Assembly (NCBI RefSeq): GCF_026072635.1
Contig: NZ_AP023081.1
Coordinates: 466,501 to 530,500 of the forward strand
Length of the DNA stretch: 64,000 bases
Reading direction: 5' to 3'
DNA from: Pseudomonas solani
Lineage (GTDB): Bacteria > Pseudomonadota > Gammaproteobacteria > Pseudomonadales > Pseudomonadaceae
Within the stretch, counting starts at the first letter, position 1. Every line of letters begins with the position of its first letter. The position numbers were made by a program, and so were the translations under genes. The notes under the pieces are model-generated. The model did not search any database, was not told the DNA's origin, and was given only the letters and a program-made list of their open reading frames with translations. Shown here piece after piece: positions 19,343 through 27,351 of the stretch.

Positions 19343-20390
19343 TGGCTGTCACCTCCCTGTGGCTGTCGCACTGAATCAAACTCTGAGAATAAAAAGCACG
19401 AAGCACGCGCCCCATGTGGTTTCCATACTCAGATTTTATGGCCTCACGCAAACGCTCATCCTGATGAAGCAGCGCACAGGCTTGACAAGGATGAACGATG
19501 TGCTCCAACGAACTGATACCTACCGACGCGCTGAGTGTTTTTAATATGCGATAAGGGCCATCAACCTTTATCCATATTTTCAAGAAATCCTGTACTTGAG
19601 AAAAATACCCCACCTCAAGTGCGTGCTTGCTGAAGCGTCCTAGCTTCATTTCGGGAATGTGCTCAAACGTAAGCCCGCAACAACCTGAAATCTCCTTATT
19701 AGGAGTTATCACGCAGTTCTCTAAAACCTGATCACAGCCCTGAAGAAGCATATCCTCTCGATTGGAGAATGTTTTTCTCATTGCGCTGTCTGCATGAAAT
19801 GGCATCCAGCTGTTTACCTGCAACTTCACAAGCCCTGCCTCAATAAATGGCTTTAACCCTTCATCAGCTTTTACTTGGCTAACCACTTCGCTCTTGTCTG
19901 AATCTTGCTCAATGGTAATTACGCAAAATATTCCATTCTCCGCCACGGCCTTAGCGGCATTGATAACCGAGGCTACGGGGACCCACTCGGCATGATCGAC
20001 ACCAGTACTAAGGTTGATCTCATTCAGCCCCGAAGCAGACAATCTTCTTGCCACTCTCGTTGCCGAAGAGTGGGTCTTCCCCCAATACCCATTTGTTACG
20101 CAGCGACTAAGCAGCCCCAATCGCTGAACGTGATCCACGGAGGCAAACAATTCCTCTCCCAGCAGAAGTGGCTCCCCACCACTGAACACAACGAGACGCA
20201 AACCAGGAAACACCTGCCACGCTTGATCAATGAAACTGGTTATTTCTTCGAAAGATAATTTTGCAGATAGCGTCGGACTGCACTCGAAACAGCAATCCCG
20301 ACATTGAGCATTGCACTTGTATGTCGTTATCACCGTCAGCGTATGCGGAACAACATCCCAGTAGCCTTCCGGAACCCATGGCTGATCCAT
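19332..20390 (-). CDS. Radical SAM protein with SPASM-like C-terminal cysteines (putative peptide maturase)
   Basis: A 352-residue radical SAM enzyme. The CxxxCxxC cluster motif is C26-C30-C33 (CNAQCRDC), followed by the SAM-binding FSGGEPLLL. The C-terminal third has a group of cysteines (GCDQVLENC, SGCCGL, CQACALL) like the auxiliary iron-sulfur sites of SPASM/twitch maturases, which modify peptide or protein side chains. The ATG at 20390 is chosen over a TTG at 20411 because GGAGG lies 6 nt before it. It is the first gene of the minus-strand cluster and overlaps the Tat-signal protein gene by 11 bp. A Fur-like palindrome lies 25 bp upstream. Base composition is lower in GC than in most of the window. 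Confidence 0.85.
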   Translation of the reverse strand: MDQPWVPEGYWDVVPHTLTVITTYKCNAQCRDCCFECSPTLSAKLSFEEITSFIDQAWQVFPGLRLVVFSGGEPLLLGEELFASVDHVQRLGLLSRCVTNGYWGKTHSSATRVARRLSASGLNEINLSTGVDHAEWVPVASVINAAKAVAENGIFCVITIEQDSDKSEVVSQVKADEGLKPFIEAGLVKLQVNSWMPFHADSAMRKTFSNREDMLLQGCDQVLENCVITPNKEISGCCGLTFEHIPEMKLGRFSKHALEVGYFSQVQDFLKIWIKVDGPYRILKTLSASVGISSLEHIVHPCQACALLHQDERLREAIKSEYGNHMGRVLRAFYSQSLIQCDSHREVTANAS

Positions 20391-20414
20391 ATCGAGCCTC
20401 CAAACAAACAATGA

Positions 20415-20431
20415 ATGACAATCATTGTCAT
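20415..20431. promoter_or_regulatory. Fur-box-like palindrome before the radical SAM gene
   Basis: ATGACAATCATTGTCAT is a perfect inverted repeat (8-1-8). Its core TGACAATCATTGTCA matches the 7-1-7 Fur consensus TGATAATnATTATCA at 13 of 15 positions (counting the free centre). It lies 25-41 bp before the radical SAM start codon, a position suited to an operator. Iron-limited expression of the cluster is inference. Confidence 0.55.
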
Positions 20432-20566
20432 CTCTGGAGCCGATGTCGATTCAAGGGAAAAGCAGTTAAATGGCACTTGAAAAAACAAGAATAAGTCTGG
20501 AATGTGGCTTACCTAACGTAAAATCCGCAACAAAGGAAACAGCCTACATATTAAAAGGAACCATTC

Positions 20567-20629
20567 ATGAATCATAAGAAATCATTCATCATCCACTTAG
20601 AGGACTTACTGACTACTTTTTTCTTCTGA
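20567..20629 (+). CDS. Possible 20-residue peptide ORF
   Basis: An ATG at 20567 with a near-ideal ribosome-binding site (AAAAGGAA, 6 nt spacing) opens a 20-codon frame that starts MNHKKSFIIH and ends in TTFFF before TGA. It lies in the AT-rich intergenic region, divergent from the radical SAM gene. Its size is comparable to PqqA, a radical SAM substrate of about 23 residues. No similarity is claimed; it may be a leader peptide or a chance frame. The rest of 20432-20753 holds no other gene that I can support. Confidence 0.3.
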   Translation: MNHKKSFIIHLEDLLTTFFF

Positions 20630-20753
20630 TCTATAAATATCGCAAGACAGCGCCGAAAACCCCATTGCTTACTCTAAGTAACGCGTAGGATTATCCACCT
20701 TCATATCTACGAATTTTCTCCAAACCAACCCCTGTATTCAAAGTGACAAACGA

Positions 20754-21386
20754 ATGCTGAACCTAGACAAGATCATCGGAAGAGGTACCTGGCGATACGT
20801 GGGTCAACGCGTGCAGGGCCTGCAAATCCAGGCCATCCCCATCGCGGGCAAGTCCATTGAACTCATCGCGAAGAAACTGGGTGGTACCGCCTACCAGATA
20901 GGCCGTATCCATACCGAGAATGCCTTCGTGGTGCAGAAAGGGGTGCTGTCACTGCTGTACGTGAGGCCGGACTATAGGGGATACCGCCGCACAGCCGGCC
21001 TGGTTTTCGCCCCCTGCTCCTGGAAGGTCGACTACGACCATGCGCTGAGCAGGAACCTCGCTGGCCAGCTGGGTTACGCCTACGTGCTGATGCTGCGGGT
21101 TGTGCCAAGAATCAACCGCTCGCACGGCCACCTCGAACGAAACCTGAAGGAGAGTGAGGACGTACCGGACATCTGCTTCGCCGATGAACGAATCCGAGGC
21201 AAATGGATAGGTCGCTCCGCGAGCAGGCTGCTGACGCCTCCTGGCGCCTTCTCGGCAAATCAGACGACCCCATACGGGCTGACGTTGCGGCAAGCCGGCC
21301 AATGGGGCTTCGCGATGGGGGTGGAGGATGACGACAGGGACATTCCCGGCCTCAAGCCGATTACCGACCTGGGCCCTCGTACGTGA
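20754..21386 (+). CDS. Hypothetical protein
   Basis: A 210-residue soluble-looking protein without a signal peptide, membrane segment or motif that I recognise. The N-terminal half contains IELIAKKLGGTAYQIGRIHTEN. The middle has a short hydrophobic run (LGYAYVLMLRVV). Codon use is like the host chromosome. It is divergent from the radical SAM cluster across an AT-rich region and ends 14 bp from the convergent VOC gene. The start lacks a strong ribosome-binding site. The function is unknown. Confidence 0.5.
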   Translation: MLNLDKIIGRGTWRYVGQRVQGLQIQAIPIAGKSIELIAKKLGGTAYQIGRIHTENAFVVQKGVLSLLYVRPDYRGYRRTAGLVFAPCSWKVDYDHALSRNLAGQLGYAYVLMLRVVPRINRSHGHLERNLKESEDVPDICFADERIRGKWIGRSASRLLTPPGAFSANQTTPYGLTLRQAGQWGFAMGVEDDDRDIPGLKPITDLGPRT

Positions 21387-21400
21387 CGTAACGGCGCGGC

Positions 21401-21778
21401 TTAGTGAGAGCCGCGAATACAGCCCCGCTGCCGCAACCCGATGCAATTGCCCCAAGGGTCGCGCACCTGGCAGATGCGGTCGCCGTCTTCCAGCGCCAGC
21501 GGCCCTCGATACAACGAGGCGCCAAGCTGCAAGAGGCGCAGCACTTCGGCATCCAGATCAGCCACCGCCCAGTAGACGACGGTGCCCGCCGCGCCGCTGG
21601 CGACCTTGTCGTCGGCGTTGACGATCTCCAGCACCACGCCGCCCATCTCCAGGTGCCCGTAGTCATCCGTCGATGGCGACACGCGCTTCGCCTCGGGAAA
21701 GGCGCGCTGGTACCAGTCGGTGGCTGCACGCCAGTCACCGACGTGCAGGAGGATCGAGAGGATGCGGGGCTCGGGCAT
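21401..21778 (-). CDS. VOC family (glyoxalase-like) protein
   Basis: A 125-residue single-module vicinal oxygen chelate protein: ILSILLHVGDWRAATDWYQRAFPEA at the start, GGVVLEIVNAD in the middle and VRDPWGNCIGLRQ at the end give the paired beta-alpha-beta-beta-beta units. Members include glyoxalases, dioxygenases and antibiotic-binding proteins; the substrate cannot be told. It lies 3 bp downstream of the RDD-protein gene on the same strand, so the two are probably co-transcribed. Confidence 0.85.
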   Translation of the reverse strand: MPEPRILSILLHVGDWRAATDWYQRAFPEAKRVSPSTDDYGHLEMGGVVLEIVNADDKVASGAAGTVVYWAVADLDAEVLRLLQLGASLYRGPLALEDGDRICQVRDPWGNCIGLRQRGCIRGSH

Positions 21779-21781
21779 GGA

Positions 21782-22375
21782 TCACGCCCTGACCACAAGA
21801 GTCCTCGCTGCATGGTCGCCAAGACGCTGGCGGCGCTGCCCGAAGATGAAGATCACGTCGAAAATGCCCAGCAGGCCCACCAGCCCGCGCAGGCAGGATT
21901 TGTGCAATTCGCAGGGGGCACCGGTCTCGCTGTCGACGACGCGGATCTTCAGCAGGCGCTTGCCGACTCCCTGCCCGTTGAACCCGTCCTTGAACAGCAG
22001 GTAGGCGAACAGCAGCAGCATGCAGACCTTGCCGAAAATGTCCGGGCTGGTGGCCGGCCGGAAGAACACGAAATCGATGGCAAAGCTGATCAGGCCCAGC
22101 ACCAGCAGCGCGCCCCAGAAGTCGATCTGCGAGGCCACGAAGCGTGCCCAGAGCGGGGCAAGTTGCTGGTCGAGCTGCTCGCGCCGAACCGCAGGGGATA
22201 CCTGGGCCTGTTGCGGCACCACGCGTTCGCCCAGGCTCGATTCGCGCTCGATAAGCACCTCGCGAACGACCCGCTCGGCCACCTCGGTCAGGCCGCCCTC
22301 GGCCAGCAGGTCGATCAGGATCTCGGTCCGCCGTCCGCTGTAGGTTTCGCGAAGCCGCGCTTCGGTTGCTTCCAT
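21782..22375 (-). CDS. RDD family membrane protein
   Basis: A 197-residue protein with a charged N-terminal region (about 1-75) and an RDD-type membrane domain. The domain shows RFVASQIDFWGALLVLGL, a second helix near 115-128, the conserved GKRLLKIRVVDSETG segment between helices, and a last helix near 165-180. RDD proteins are poorly understood; some are linked to ion transport. It ends 3 bp before the VOC gene and starts 43 bp after the small secreted-protein gene. Confidence 0.85.
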   Translation of the reverse strand: MEATEARLRETYSGRRTEILIDLLAEGGLTEVAERVVREVLIERESSLGERVVPQQAQVSPAVRREQLDQQLAPLWARFVASQIDFWGALLVLGLISFAIDFVFFRPATSPDIFGKVCMLLLFAYLLFKDGFNGQGVGKRLLKIRVVDSETGAPCELHKSCLRGLVGLLGIFDVIFIFGQRRQRLGDHAARTLVVRA

Positions 22376-22418
22376 GACTTCCTCCTTGAAATCAGCTGTT
22401 CAATCCATTGGGCCCGCG

Positions 22419-22772
22419 TCAGATGCGTTCGAGATAGAGGTACAGCTTCCCGCCCTGCTCCACCCAGGTCATCTTGCCGGGTGCGCTGGAGACGACGTCC
22501 ATGGTGGCGGGCTCGAGCTTGTTGATGGTGAAGGACTTGCCGTTGCAGGAATAGGTCTTGGTCACATCGATAAAGCCCATCAGGACATGGATATTGCCGT
22601 CCTTGAAGCCGTATTCGTGGGGCATGTCTTCGACCTTGCGCGGGCCGTCGGCGCCGATGCTGGTCTGGACGACCTTCCACTTGCCGTTCAGGTCCAGGTC
22701 GCAGGCCGCGTGGGCGGAGAGACAGAAGAGCGAGAAAGCGAGGCCGAGAATGAGTTTGGAGGGGGTGCGCAT
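22419..22772 (-). CDS. Small secreted protein, unknown
   Basis: About 117 residues with a clear signal peptide (LILGLAFSLFCLSAHA, cleavage before CDLDLNGKW). The mature part is beta-rich, begins NGKWKVVQTS like a lipocalin-type or DUF-class small domain, and has two cysteines (CDLD and TYSCNGK). No family was assigned. The ATG at 22772 is preferred over a TTG two codons upstream. It probably shares a transcript with the RDD and VOC genes. Confidence 0.65.
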   Translation of the reverse strand: MRTPSKLILGLAFSLFCLSAHAACDLDLNGKWKVVQTSIGADGPRKVEDMPHEYGFKDGNIHVLMGFIDVTKTYSCNGKSFTINKLEPATMDVVSSAPGKMTWVEQGGKLYLYLERI

Positions 22773-22855
22773 GGGCAACGTCTCTTCCTTGTGACTGATG
22801 GGGTGGTGGCGGATTCTGCGGCGTGGGAACTTGGGCCGTCAATCAGCGCTGCACC

Positions 22856-22887
22856 GTAGGTTGGCGCCGAGCGCAGCGAGGCCCAAC
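22856..22887. repeat. REP-like palindrome
   Basis: GTAGGTTGGCGCCGAGCGC followed by AGCGAGGCCCAAC resembles the copies near 33795 (GTAGGATGGG ... GAGCGCAGCGA ... CCCATC) and, more distantly, the transposase-linked REPs at 8862-9643. The remaining intergenic sequence (22773-23049) shows no gene. Confidence 0.6.
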
Positions 22888-23049
22888 ACCTCTGCGTTCA
22901 CGCCCACTACGATCGCATTTCGCTGCACCCTGCAACTTCATATGAGACCGATTACCACTCACCCTTGCACTCTTCCTGCGCCTCGATAAAGTAGCGCGGC
23001 GGCGAATTGATATCACCGCACGAAACCTCCACTCAGGAACGAGTAATCC

Positions 23050-23490
23050 ATGACCAGAATCATGATGTGTACCGCAGCGCTGGCCGTTGCGCTGCTTTCC
23101 GGCTGTGCGTCGGTACCGATGGAATCCCCCGAGAAAGACGCCGCCCTCAAGGCCTTCCCAGCGCCGCAGCAAGATCAGGCAGCGGTCTATATCTTCCGTG
23201 ACACCTCTCTCGGCGGCGCGCTGAAGAAGACCGTGAAGATCGATGACAAGGTGATCGGCGAAACTGCGCCCAACACCTACTTCTATCGCCTGATCACCCC
23301 GGGCCAGCACGTGCTGGCGACCGAGTCGGAATTCGGCGACAACACCCTCAATCTGAACGCCCAAGCCGGCAAGAACCACTACGTGCGCCAATCCATCCGG
23401 ATCGGCGTGTTCGCGGGTGGCGCCACCCTGAGCGAAGTCTCCGAAGCCGAAGGCCAGAAGGCCGTCGCCGAGACCAAGCTCGCGCGTTGA
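23050..23490 (+). CDS. Lipoprotein, DUF2846-like
   Basis: A 146-residue lipoprotein: residues 1-18 form a signal with lipobox LLSGC. The mature region QAAVYIFRDTSLGGALKKTVKIDDKVIGET, then YFYRLITPGQHVLATESEFGDNTL, fits DUF2846 domain proteins, which are small beta-sandwich outer-membrane or periplasmic lipoproteins of unknown role. It is monocistronic, with a 10-bp stem hairpin after the stop. Confidence 0.8.
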   Translation: MTRIMMCTAALAVALLSGCASVPMESPEKDAALKAFPAPQQDQAAVYIFRDTSLGGALKKTVKIDDKVIGETAPNTYFYRLITPGQHVLATESEFGDNTLNLNAQAGKNHYVRQSIRIGVFAGGATLSEVSEAEGQKAVAETKLAR

Positions 23491-23498
23491 TGCCCCTC

Positions 23499-23523
23499 GA
23501 TGGAGCCCGCAATGGGCTCCATC
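23499..23523. terminator. Bidirectional terminator-like hairpin
   Basis: GATGGAGCCC and GGGCTCCATC pair over 10 bp around a 5-nt loop, between two convergent genes that stop at 23490 and 23545. Confidence 0.7.
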
Positions 23524-23544
23524 CCCCCTCCTTCCCGCTCCGCC

Positions 23545-24288
23545 TCAATACACCTTCAACTTCTTCTTCCACGGCATGTACTGCACATCCACGCTGTAAC
23601 TCTTGCCGGTCGGCGGCTGCGTATAGAACGGCATCTCGCGCGGGTTGAGGCGGTTGCAGCCCTGCTCCAGGCGGGCGCGCAGTGCCTCGTTGGCCTGGAA
23701 CTCGCGGACGCGGGCGGGGTGGGGCTTGAGGGTGACCTTGCAGGTCTGGACCTGGCCCTTCGGGTCCGGGGCGATGCGGAAGGTGGCGCGGCCGATGGCG
23801 TCGATGGGCTCATTGGCGAACAGGGTGTGCCACAGGTAGTTGTCCCGGGCGAAGAGTGCCGAGCGGCGCATCTGTTCCTGCAACTGTTCCAGGGACAGCG
23901 CGGGGAAGACCAATGGCGCCCTTATAGAAGGCGCCTCATCACCCTTGCTCATGGATGCGGGCACCGGCGGCAGCACCACGTTCCAGCACAGGTCGGCCAA
24001 GCGCGTGGCCAGGCGCTGGTTGAAGGGGGCGATGTCAGCGCCGCGCCCCACCACGGGGCCGGTTTCGCAGCCGGTGATCCAGCCGCGCGAATCGAGGTCG
24101 ACGGTAACCCCGACGCTGCCCACCAGCATTTCGTTGTTGGCCACCAACGCAGCATTGCGCAGGCTGGCCTGGGCGAGGCGGACGAAGCGCTGCTCCTCCG
24201 TTTCCTGGCTGGCGGAAGCCGGCGGCGGGCTGCTCTGGCAGGCGGCAAGCAGCGTCAGCACAGCGCACGACAGCAGGGATTTCTTCAC
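23545..24288 (-). CDS. Lipoprotein with two TonB-C-like halves
   Basis: A 247-residue lipoprotein (lipobox LLAAC at about residue 16). Two similar halves follow: VGVTVDLDSRGWITGCETGPVVGRGADIAPFNQ and IGRATFRIAPDPKGQVQTCKVTL. Each resembles the small alpha/beta domain of TonB C-termini, with a cysteine at the equivalent place. It probably sits in the inner leaflet of the outer membrane or in the periplasm. The function is unknown. Confidence 0.65.
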   Translation of the reverse strand: MKKSLLSCAVLTLLAACQSSPPPASASQETEEQRFVRLAQASLRNAALVANNEMLVGSVGVTVDLDSRGWITGCETGPVVGRGADIAPFNQRLATRLADLCWNVVLPPVPASMSKGDEAPSIRAPLVFPALSLEQLQEQMRRSALFARDNYLWHTLFANEPIDAIGRATFRIAPDPKGQVQTCKVTLKPHPARVREFQANEALRARLEQGCNRLNPREMPFYTQPPTGKSYSVDVQYMPWKKKLKVY

Positions 24289-24410
24289 GGGGGAGCGTCC
24301 TTGGTCCGGAGGGGGTGCGCGAGCGTAGGGGCAGCGCTGGGCGGCGTCAACGAGGCGCCCGTTGCTGCACCATCCGCAAGCTGCTACAAGCCCTTATCCC
24401 CATTTGAAAG

Positions 24411-25307
24411 ATGAATACCCCCATGGACCACAGTGACCGATCGAATAGCCGCGTGTTCGAGCTCGACCTGCTCCGCGCCATGGTTGCGGTGGCCGATTGC
24501 GGCAGCTTCACCACGGCGGCCAGCCGGCTGAACTCCACCCAGTCCACCGTCAGCCAGAAGATCCGCCGCCTGGAAGAGATGGCCGGGCACCGCCTGCTGG
24601 AACGTGGCAACCGCGACGTGCTGCCCACCGACGCCGGCGAGACGCTGCTCGGCTATGCGCGGCGCATGCTGGCGCTGAACGACGAGCTGCAGGAGGCGCT
24701 ATCCGGGGCGACGGTGGCGCTGACGGTGCGCATCGGTGTGCCGGACGACTTCGCCACCGGGCGCACCACCGAGCAGCTGGCGGCGTTCAACCGCCATTAC
24801 CCCCAGGTGAAGCTGGAGGTCACCAGCGGGCTGAGCCGCGACCTCTCCGCCAGCTACGACCGCGGCGAGCTGGACCTGGTGCTGCTCAAGCAGCGACAGA
24901 ACGCCCGCGAGGCGCTGGCCTGCTGGCCGGAGAAGACGCGCTGGGTAGACAGCGCGAAGAACCCCTGCATCGACCTCGACCCGCTGCCCATCGTCACCTT
25001 CCCGCCGCGCGGGGTGTACCGCGACGAGATGATCGCGGCACTGGAGGCGGTGGGCCGGCGCTGGCACATCAGCTTCACCAGTTCGAGTCTATCGGGCATC
25101 CAGTCGGCCATCGCCGATGGCATGGGCATTGGCCTGCTGCCGCAGCGGGCGGTGACGGCGGACCACGCCGTGCTGGCGAAGAAAGCTGGGCTACCCTCGG
25201 TGGATGCCTTCGAAGTGGCGCTGCTGCACCGCCCGGCGGCGGACCCGATGGTGAAGGAACTGGCCCAAGTACTTTCACGGGTTCTGGCGCAGGATACGAA
25301 AGGCTGA
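24411..25307 (+). CDS. LysR family transcriptional regulator
   Basis: A 298-residue LysR regulator. The winged helix-turn-helix is at about residues 16-75 (LDLLRAMVAVADCGSFTTAASRLNSTQSTVSQKIRRLEEMAGHRLLER) and the periplasmic-binding-like effector domain fills about 100-290. It lies 186 bp upstream of, and in the same direction as, the ureidoglycine aminohydrolase gene and may control it, though LysR targets are more often divergent. An alternative ATG is at 24423 (MDHSD). Confidence 0.93.
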   Translation: MNTPMDHSDRSNSRVFELDLLRAMVAVADCGSFTTAASRLNSTQSTVSQKIRRLEEMAGHRLLERGNRDVLPTDAGETLLGYARRMLALNDELQEALSGATVALTVRIGVPDDFATGRTTEQLAAFNRHYPQVKLEVTSGLSRDLSASYDRGELDLVLLKQRQNAREALACWPEKTRWVDSAKNPCIDLDPLPIVTFPPRGVYRDEMIAALEAVGRRWHISFTSSSLSGIQSAIADGMGIGLLPQRAVTADHAVLAKKAGLPSVDAFEVALLHRPAADPMVKELAQVLSRVLAQDTKG

Positions 25308-25493
25308 CGGACATCCGCCCACATTCGAAAACCGAATACAGCGGATTCCAACATTTAATTTGTGCATGGTCATACCGCTGGATATCGTGCTCTCCAGCGA
25401 CGGCCAGCGCTCCAACGGGCGCGCCGCTCCGCACCATTGCTCACCACGGCGCCGCACGCGCCGGGCAGCAAGACAACAATGAGGAAATACCCC

Positions 25494-26330
25494 ATGGCCA
25501 AATCCACCTATTACGCGCCGCACGGCGGGCACCCGGCACAGACCGAGCTGCTCACCGACCGCGCCATGTTCACCGAAGCCTATGCCGTGATCCCCAAGGG
25601 CGTGATGCGTGACATCGTCACCAGCCACCTGCCCTTCTGGGACAACATGCGCATGTGGGTCATCGCCCGCCCGCTGTCCGGCTTCGCCGAGACCTTCTCC
25701 CAGTACATCGTCGAGCTGGCCCCCCAGGGCGGCAGCGACAAGCCCGAGCAGGACCCCAACGCCGAAGCGGTGCTGTTCATCGTCGAAGGCGAGCTGACCC
25801 TGACCCTGCAAGGCCAGGTGCACAGCATGCAACCGGGCGGCTATGCCTTCATTCCGCCGGGCGCCGACTACAAGGTGCGCAACACCAGCGGCCAGCACAC
25901 CCGCTTCCACTGGATCCGCAAGCACTACCAGAAGGTCGACGGCGTACCGCTGCCGGACGCCTTCGTCACCAACGAGCAGGACATCGAGCCGCGCGTGATG
26001 CCGGACACCGAAGGCCGTTGGAGCACCACCCGCTTCGTCGACATGGCCGACATGCGCCATGACATGCACGTGAACATCGTCAACTTCGAGCCGGGCGGCG
26101 TGATCCCCTTCGCCGAAACCCACGTGATGGAGCACGGCCTGTACGTGCTGGAAGGCAAGGCCGTTTACCGCCTGAACCAGGACTGGGTCGAGGTGGAAGC
26201 CGGTGACTTCATGTGGCTGCGCGCCTTCTGCCCGCAGGCCTGCTACTCCGGTGGCCCGGGTCGCTTCCGCTACCTGCTGTACAAGGATGTGAACCGCCAC
26301 ATGCGCCTGACTCTGAACCAGGCCCATTGA
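25494..26330 (+). CDS. allE: (S)-ureidoglycine aminohydrolase, bicupin
   Basis: A 278-residue protein of two cupin domains (about 45-160 and 180-275), matching the AllE/UglY family, which converts (S)-ureidoglycine to (S)-ureidoglycolate with release of ammonia in allantoin breakdown. Key segments are EAVLFIVEGELTLTL in the first cupin and EPGGVIPFAETHVMEHGLYVLEGKAVYRL in the second, whose E/H residues bind the manganese. The start at 25494 (MAKSTYYAPHGGH) has GAGGAAA upstream; the longer upstream frame is not credible. No other purine-degradation gene is next to it, so it stands alone or serves a distant pathway. A perfect 11-bp stem terminator follows. Confidence 0.9.
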   Translation: MAKSTYYAPHGGHPAQTELLTDRAMFTEAYAVIPKGVMRDIVTSHLPFWDNMRMWVIARPLSGFAETFSQYIVELAPQGGSDKPEQDPNAEAVLFIVEGELTLTLQGQVHSMQPGGYAFIPPGADYKVRNTSGQHTRFHWIRKHYQKVDGVPLPDAFVTNEQDIEPRVMPDTEGRWSTTRFVDMADMRHDMHVNIVNFEPGGVIPFAETHVMEHGLYVLEGKAVYRLNQDWVEVEAGDFMWLRAFCPQACYSGGPGRFRYLLYKDVNRHMRLTLNQAH

Positions 26331-26335
26331 TCCAA

Positions 26336-26362
26336 ACGACGGGAGCCCAGCGCTCCCGTCGT
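26336..26362 (+). terminator. Terminator hairpin after allE
   Basis: ACGACGGGAGC and GCTCCCGTCGT form an 11-bp stem with a 5-nt loop, starting 5 bp after the stop. The T-run is short (CGTTTC). Confidence 0.75.
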
Positions 26363-26389
26363 CGTTTCTGCGGTGTCGCAAAGGGCTCC

Positions 26390-26453
26390 GTAGCCTGGGC
26401 TTCAGCCCAGGGATGCTGGGTCGATCCCGGCCCCGGGCTGAAGCCCAGGCTAC
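26390..26453. repeat. Inverted pair of GGGCTTCAGCCC-type palindromes
   Basis: GTAGCCTGGGCTTCAGCCC at 26390-26408 is repeated exactly in inverted orientation at 26435-26453. Each arm is itself a palindrome (TGGGCTTCAGCCCA type). Related single copies occur at 33687, 36286, 37483 and 57364. Confidence 0.8.
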
Positions 26454-26487
26454 CGTTGCTGCCGACCCCGCCCTCGCCCCATCTGCC

Positions 26488-27267
26488 CTACCGCTTCACA
26501 TGCGCCGCGAACCCGACCTCCCCCGGCGCCACCTCGGGCTTGAGGGTCAACGCGGGAATCTCGTAATCCCCTGCATTCTGCTTGCGATAGGCGATGGGCT
26601 CGGTGCTCCACAGCCTGTCCAGACGCTGCCCCAGTTCCTGCTGGATGCTGGCGAAGCGGGCTACGTCGACCCGGCTGGTGCGGTGCACCACGAAGGGCGG
26701 CAGCACGTCGAAGCCGGGGTAATGCAGGATGCCGTGCTGGATGGGGAACAGCAGGTCGTCCATCGGGCCGTTGATGCCGCGCTCGCTGTAGTGGGAATCC
26801 CAGCCGCCGGTGGTCACCAGCAACATCGCCCGCTTGCCTGCCATCGAACCCTCGCCGTAGCGGTTGCCCCAGCGCACATCCGAATGCTCGCCCACGCCAT
26901 AGGCGAAGCCGTAGGCATACACGCGGTCGACCCAGCCCTTGAGGATCGCCGGCATCGAGAACCACCAGAGCGGGAACTGCAGGATCAGCGCATCCGCCCA
27001 GCGCAGCTTGTCCTGCTCGGCGGCTATGTCCGCGCTCTGCCGGCCGCTGGCGAAGGCACGCCTGGAATCCTGCGAGGCATCGAAGCGCGCCTCGGGGTCG
27101 CGGTCCAGGCTGTCGCCGGCATCGATGGGCGACTTCCAGCCCATCGCATACAGGTCGGACACCTGCACGGCATGGCCGGCGGCCTCAAGGCGCTGCACGG
27201 TGAAATCCTTCAGCGCGCCGTTCAGCGAGCGGGATTCGGGGTGGGCGAAGACGATCAGAACATTCAT
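26488..27267 (-). CDS. NAD(P)H-dependent quinone oxidoreductase, flavodoxin fold
   Basis: A 259-residue NQO1-like flavoprotein. It has the FMN/FAD phosphate-binding start NVLIVFAHPESRSLNGALKD and the family motif LILQFPLWWFSMPAILKGWVDRV, then LLVTTGGWDSHYS. Such enzymes reduce quinones by two electrons using NAD(P)H. The ATG at 27267 has GGAGG 6 nt upstream; the open frame continuing upstream of it is not coding. It is divergent from a LysR gene across 84 bp and is probably that regulator's target. Confidence 0.9.
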   Translation of the reverse strand: MNVLIVFAHPESRSLNGALKDFTVQRLEAAGHAVQVSDLYAMGWKSPIDAGDSLDRDPEARFDASQDSRRAFASGRQSADIAAEQDKLRWADALILQFPLWWFSMPAILKGWVDRVYAYGFAYGVGEHSDVRWGNRYGEGSMAGKRAMLLVTTGGWDSHYSERGINGPMDDLLFPIQHGILHYPGFDVLPPFVVHRTSRVDVARFASIQQELGQRLDRLWSTEPIAYRKQNAGDYEIPALTLKPEVAPGEVGFAAHVKR

Positions 27268-27351
27268 GGCAAACCTCCATAACGGGATGAGCGCAGGATG
27301 GTGTTCCGCCAGGTATATTGGAAATGAATAACCCATATCCCAGGTATTTGA
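27268..27351. promoter_or_regulatory. Divergent promoter region between quinone reductase and LysR genes
   Basis: This 84-bp AT-richer region contains two direct copies of CCAGGTAT (27309-27316 and 27340-27347), 31 bp apart, flanking GGAAATGAATAACCCATATCC. Such repeated half-sites fit a LysR operator, but no T-N11-A palindrome is clear enough to name. Confidence 0.4.
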
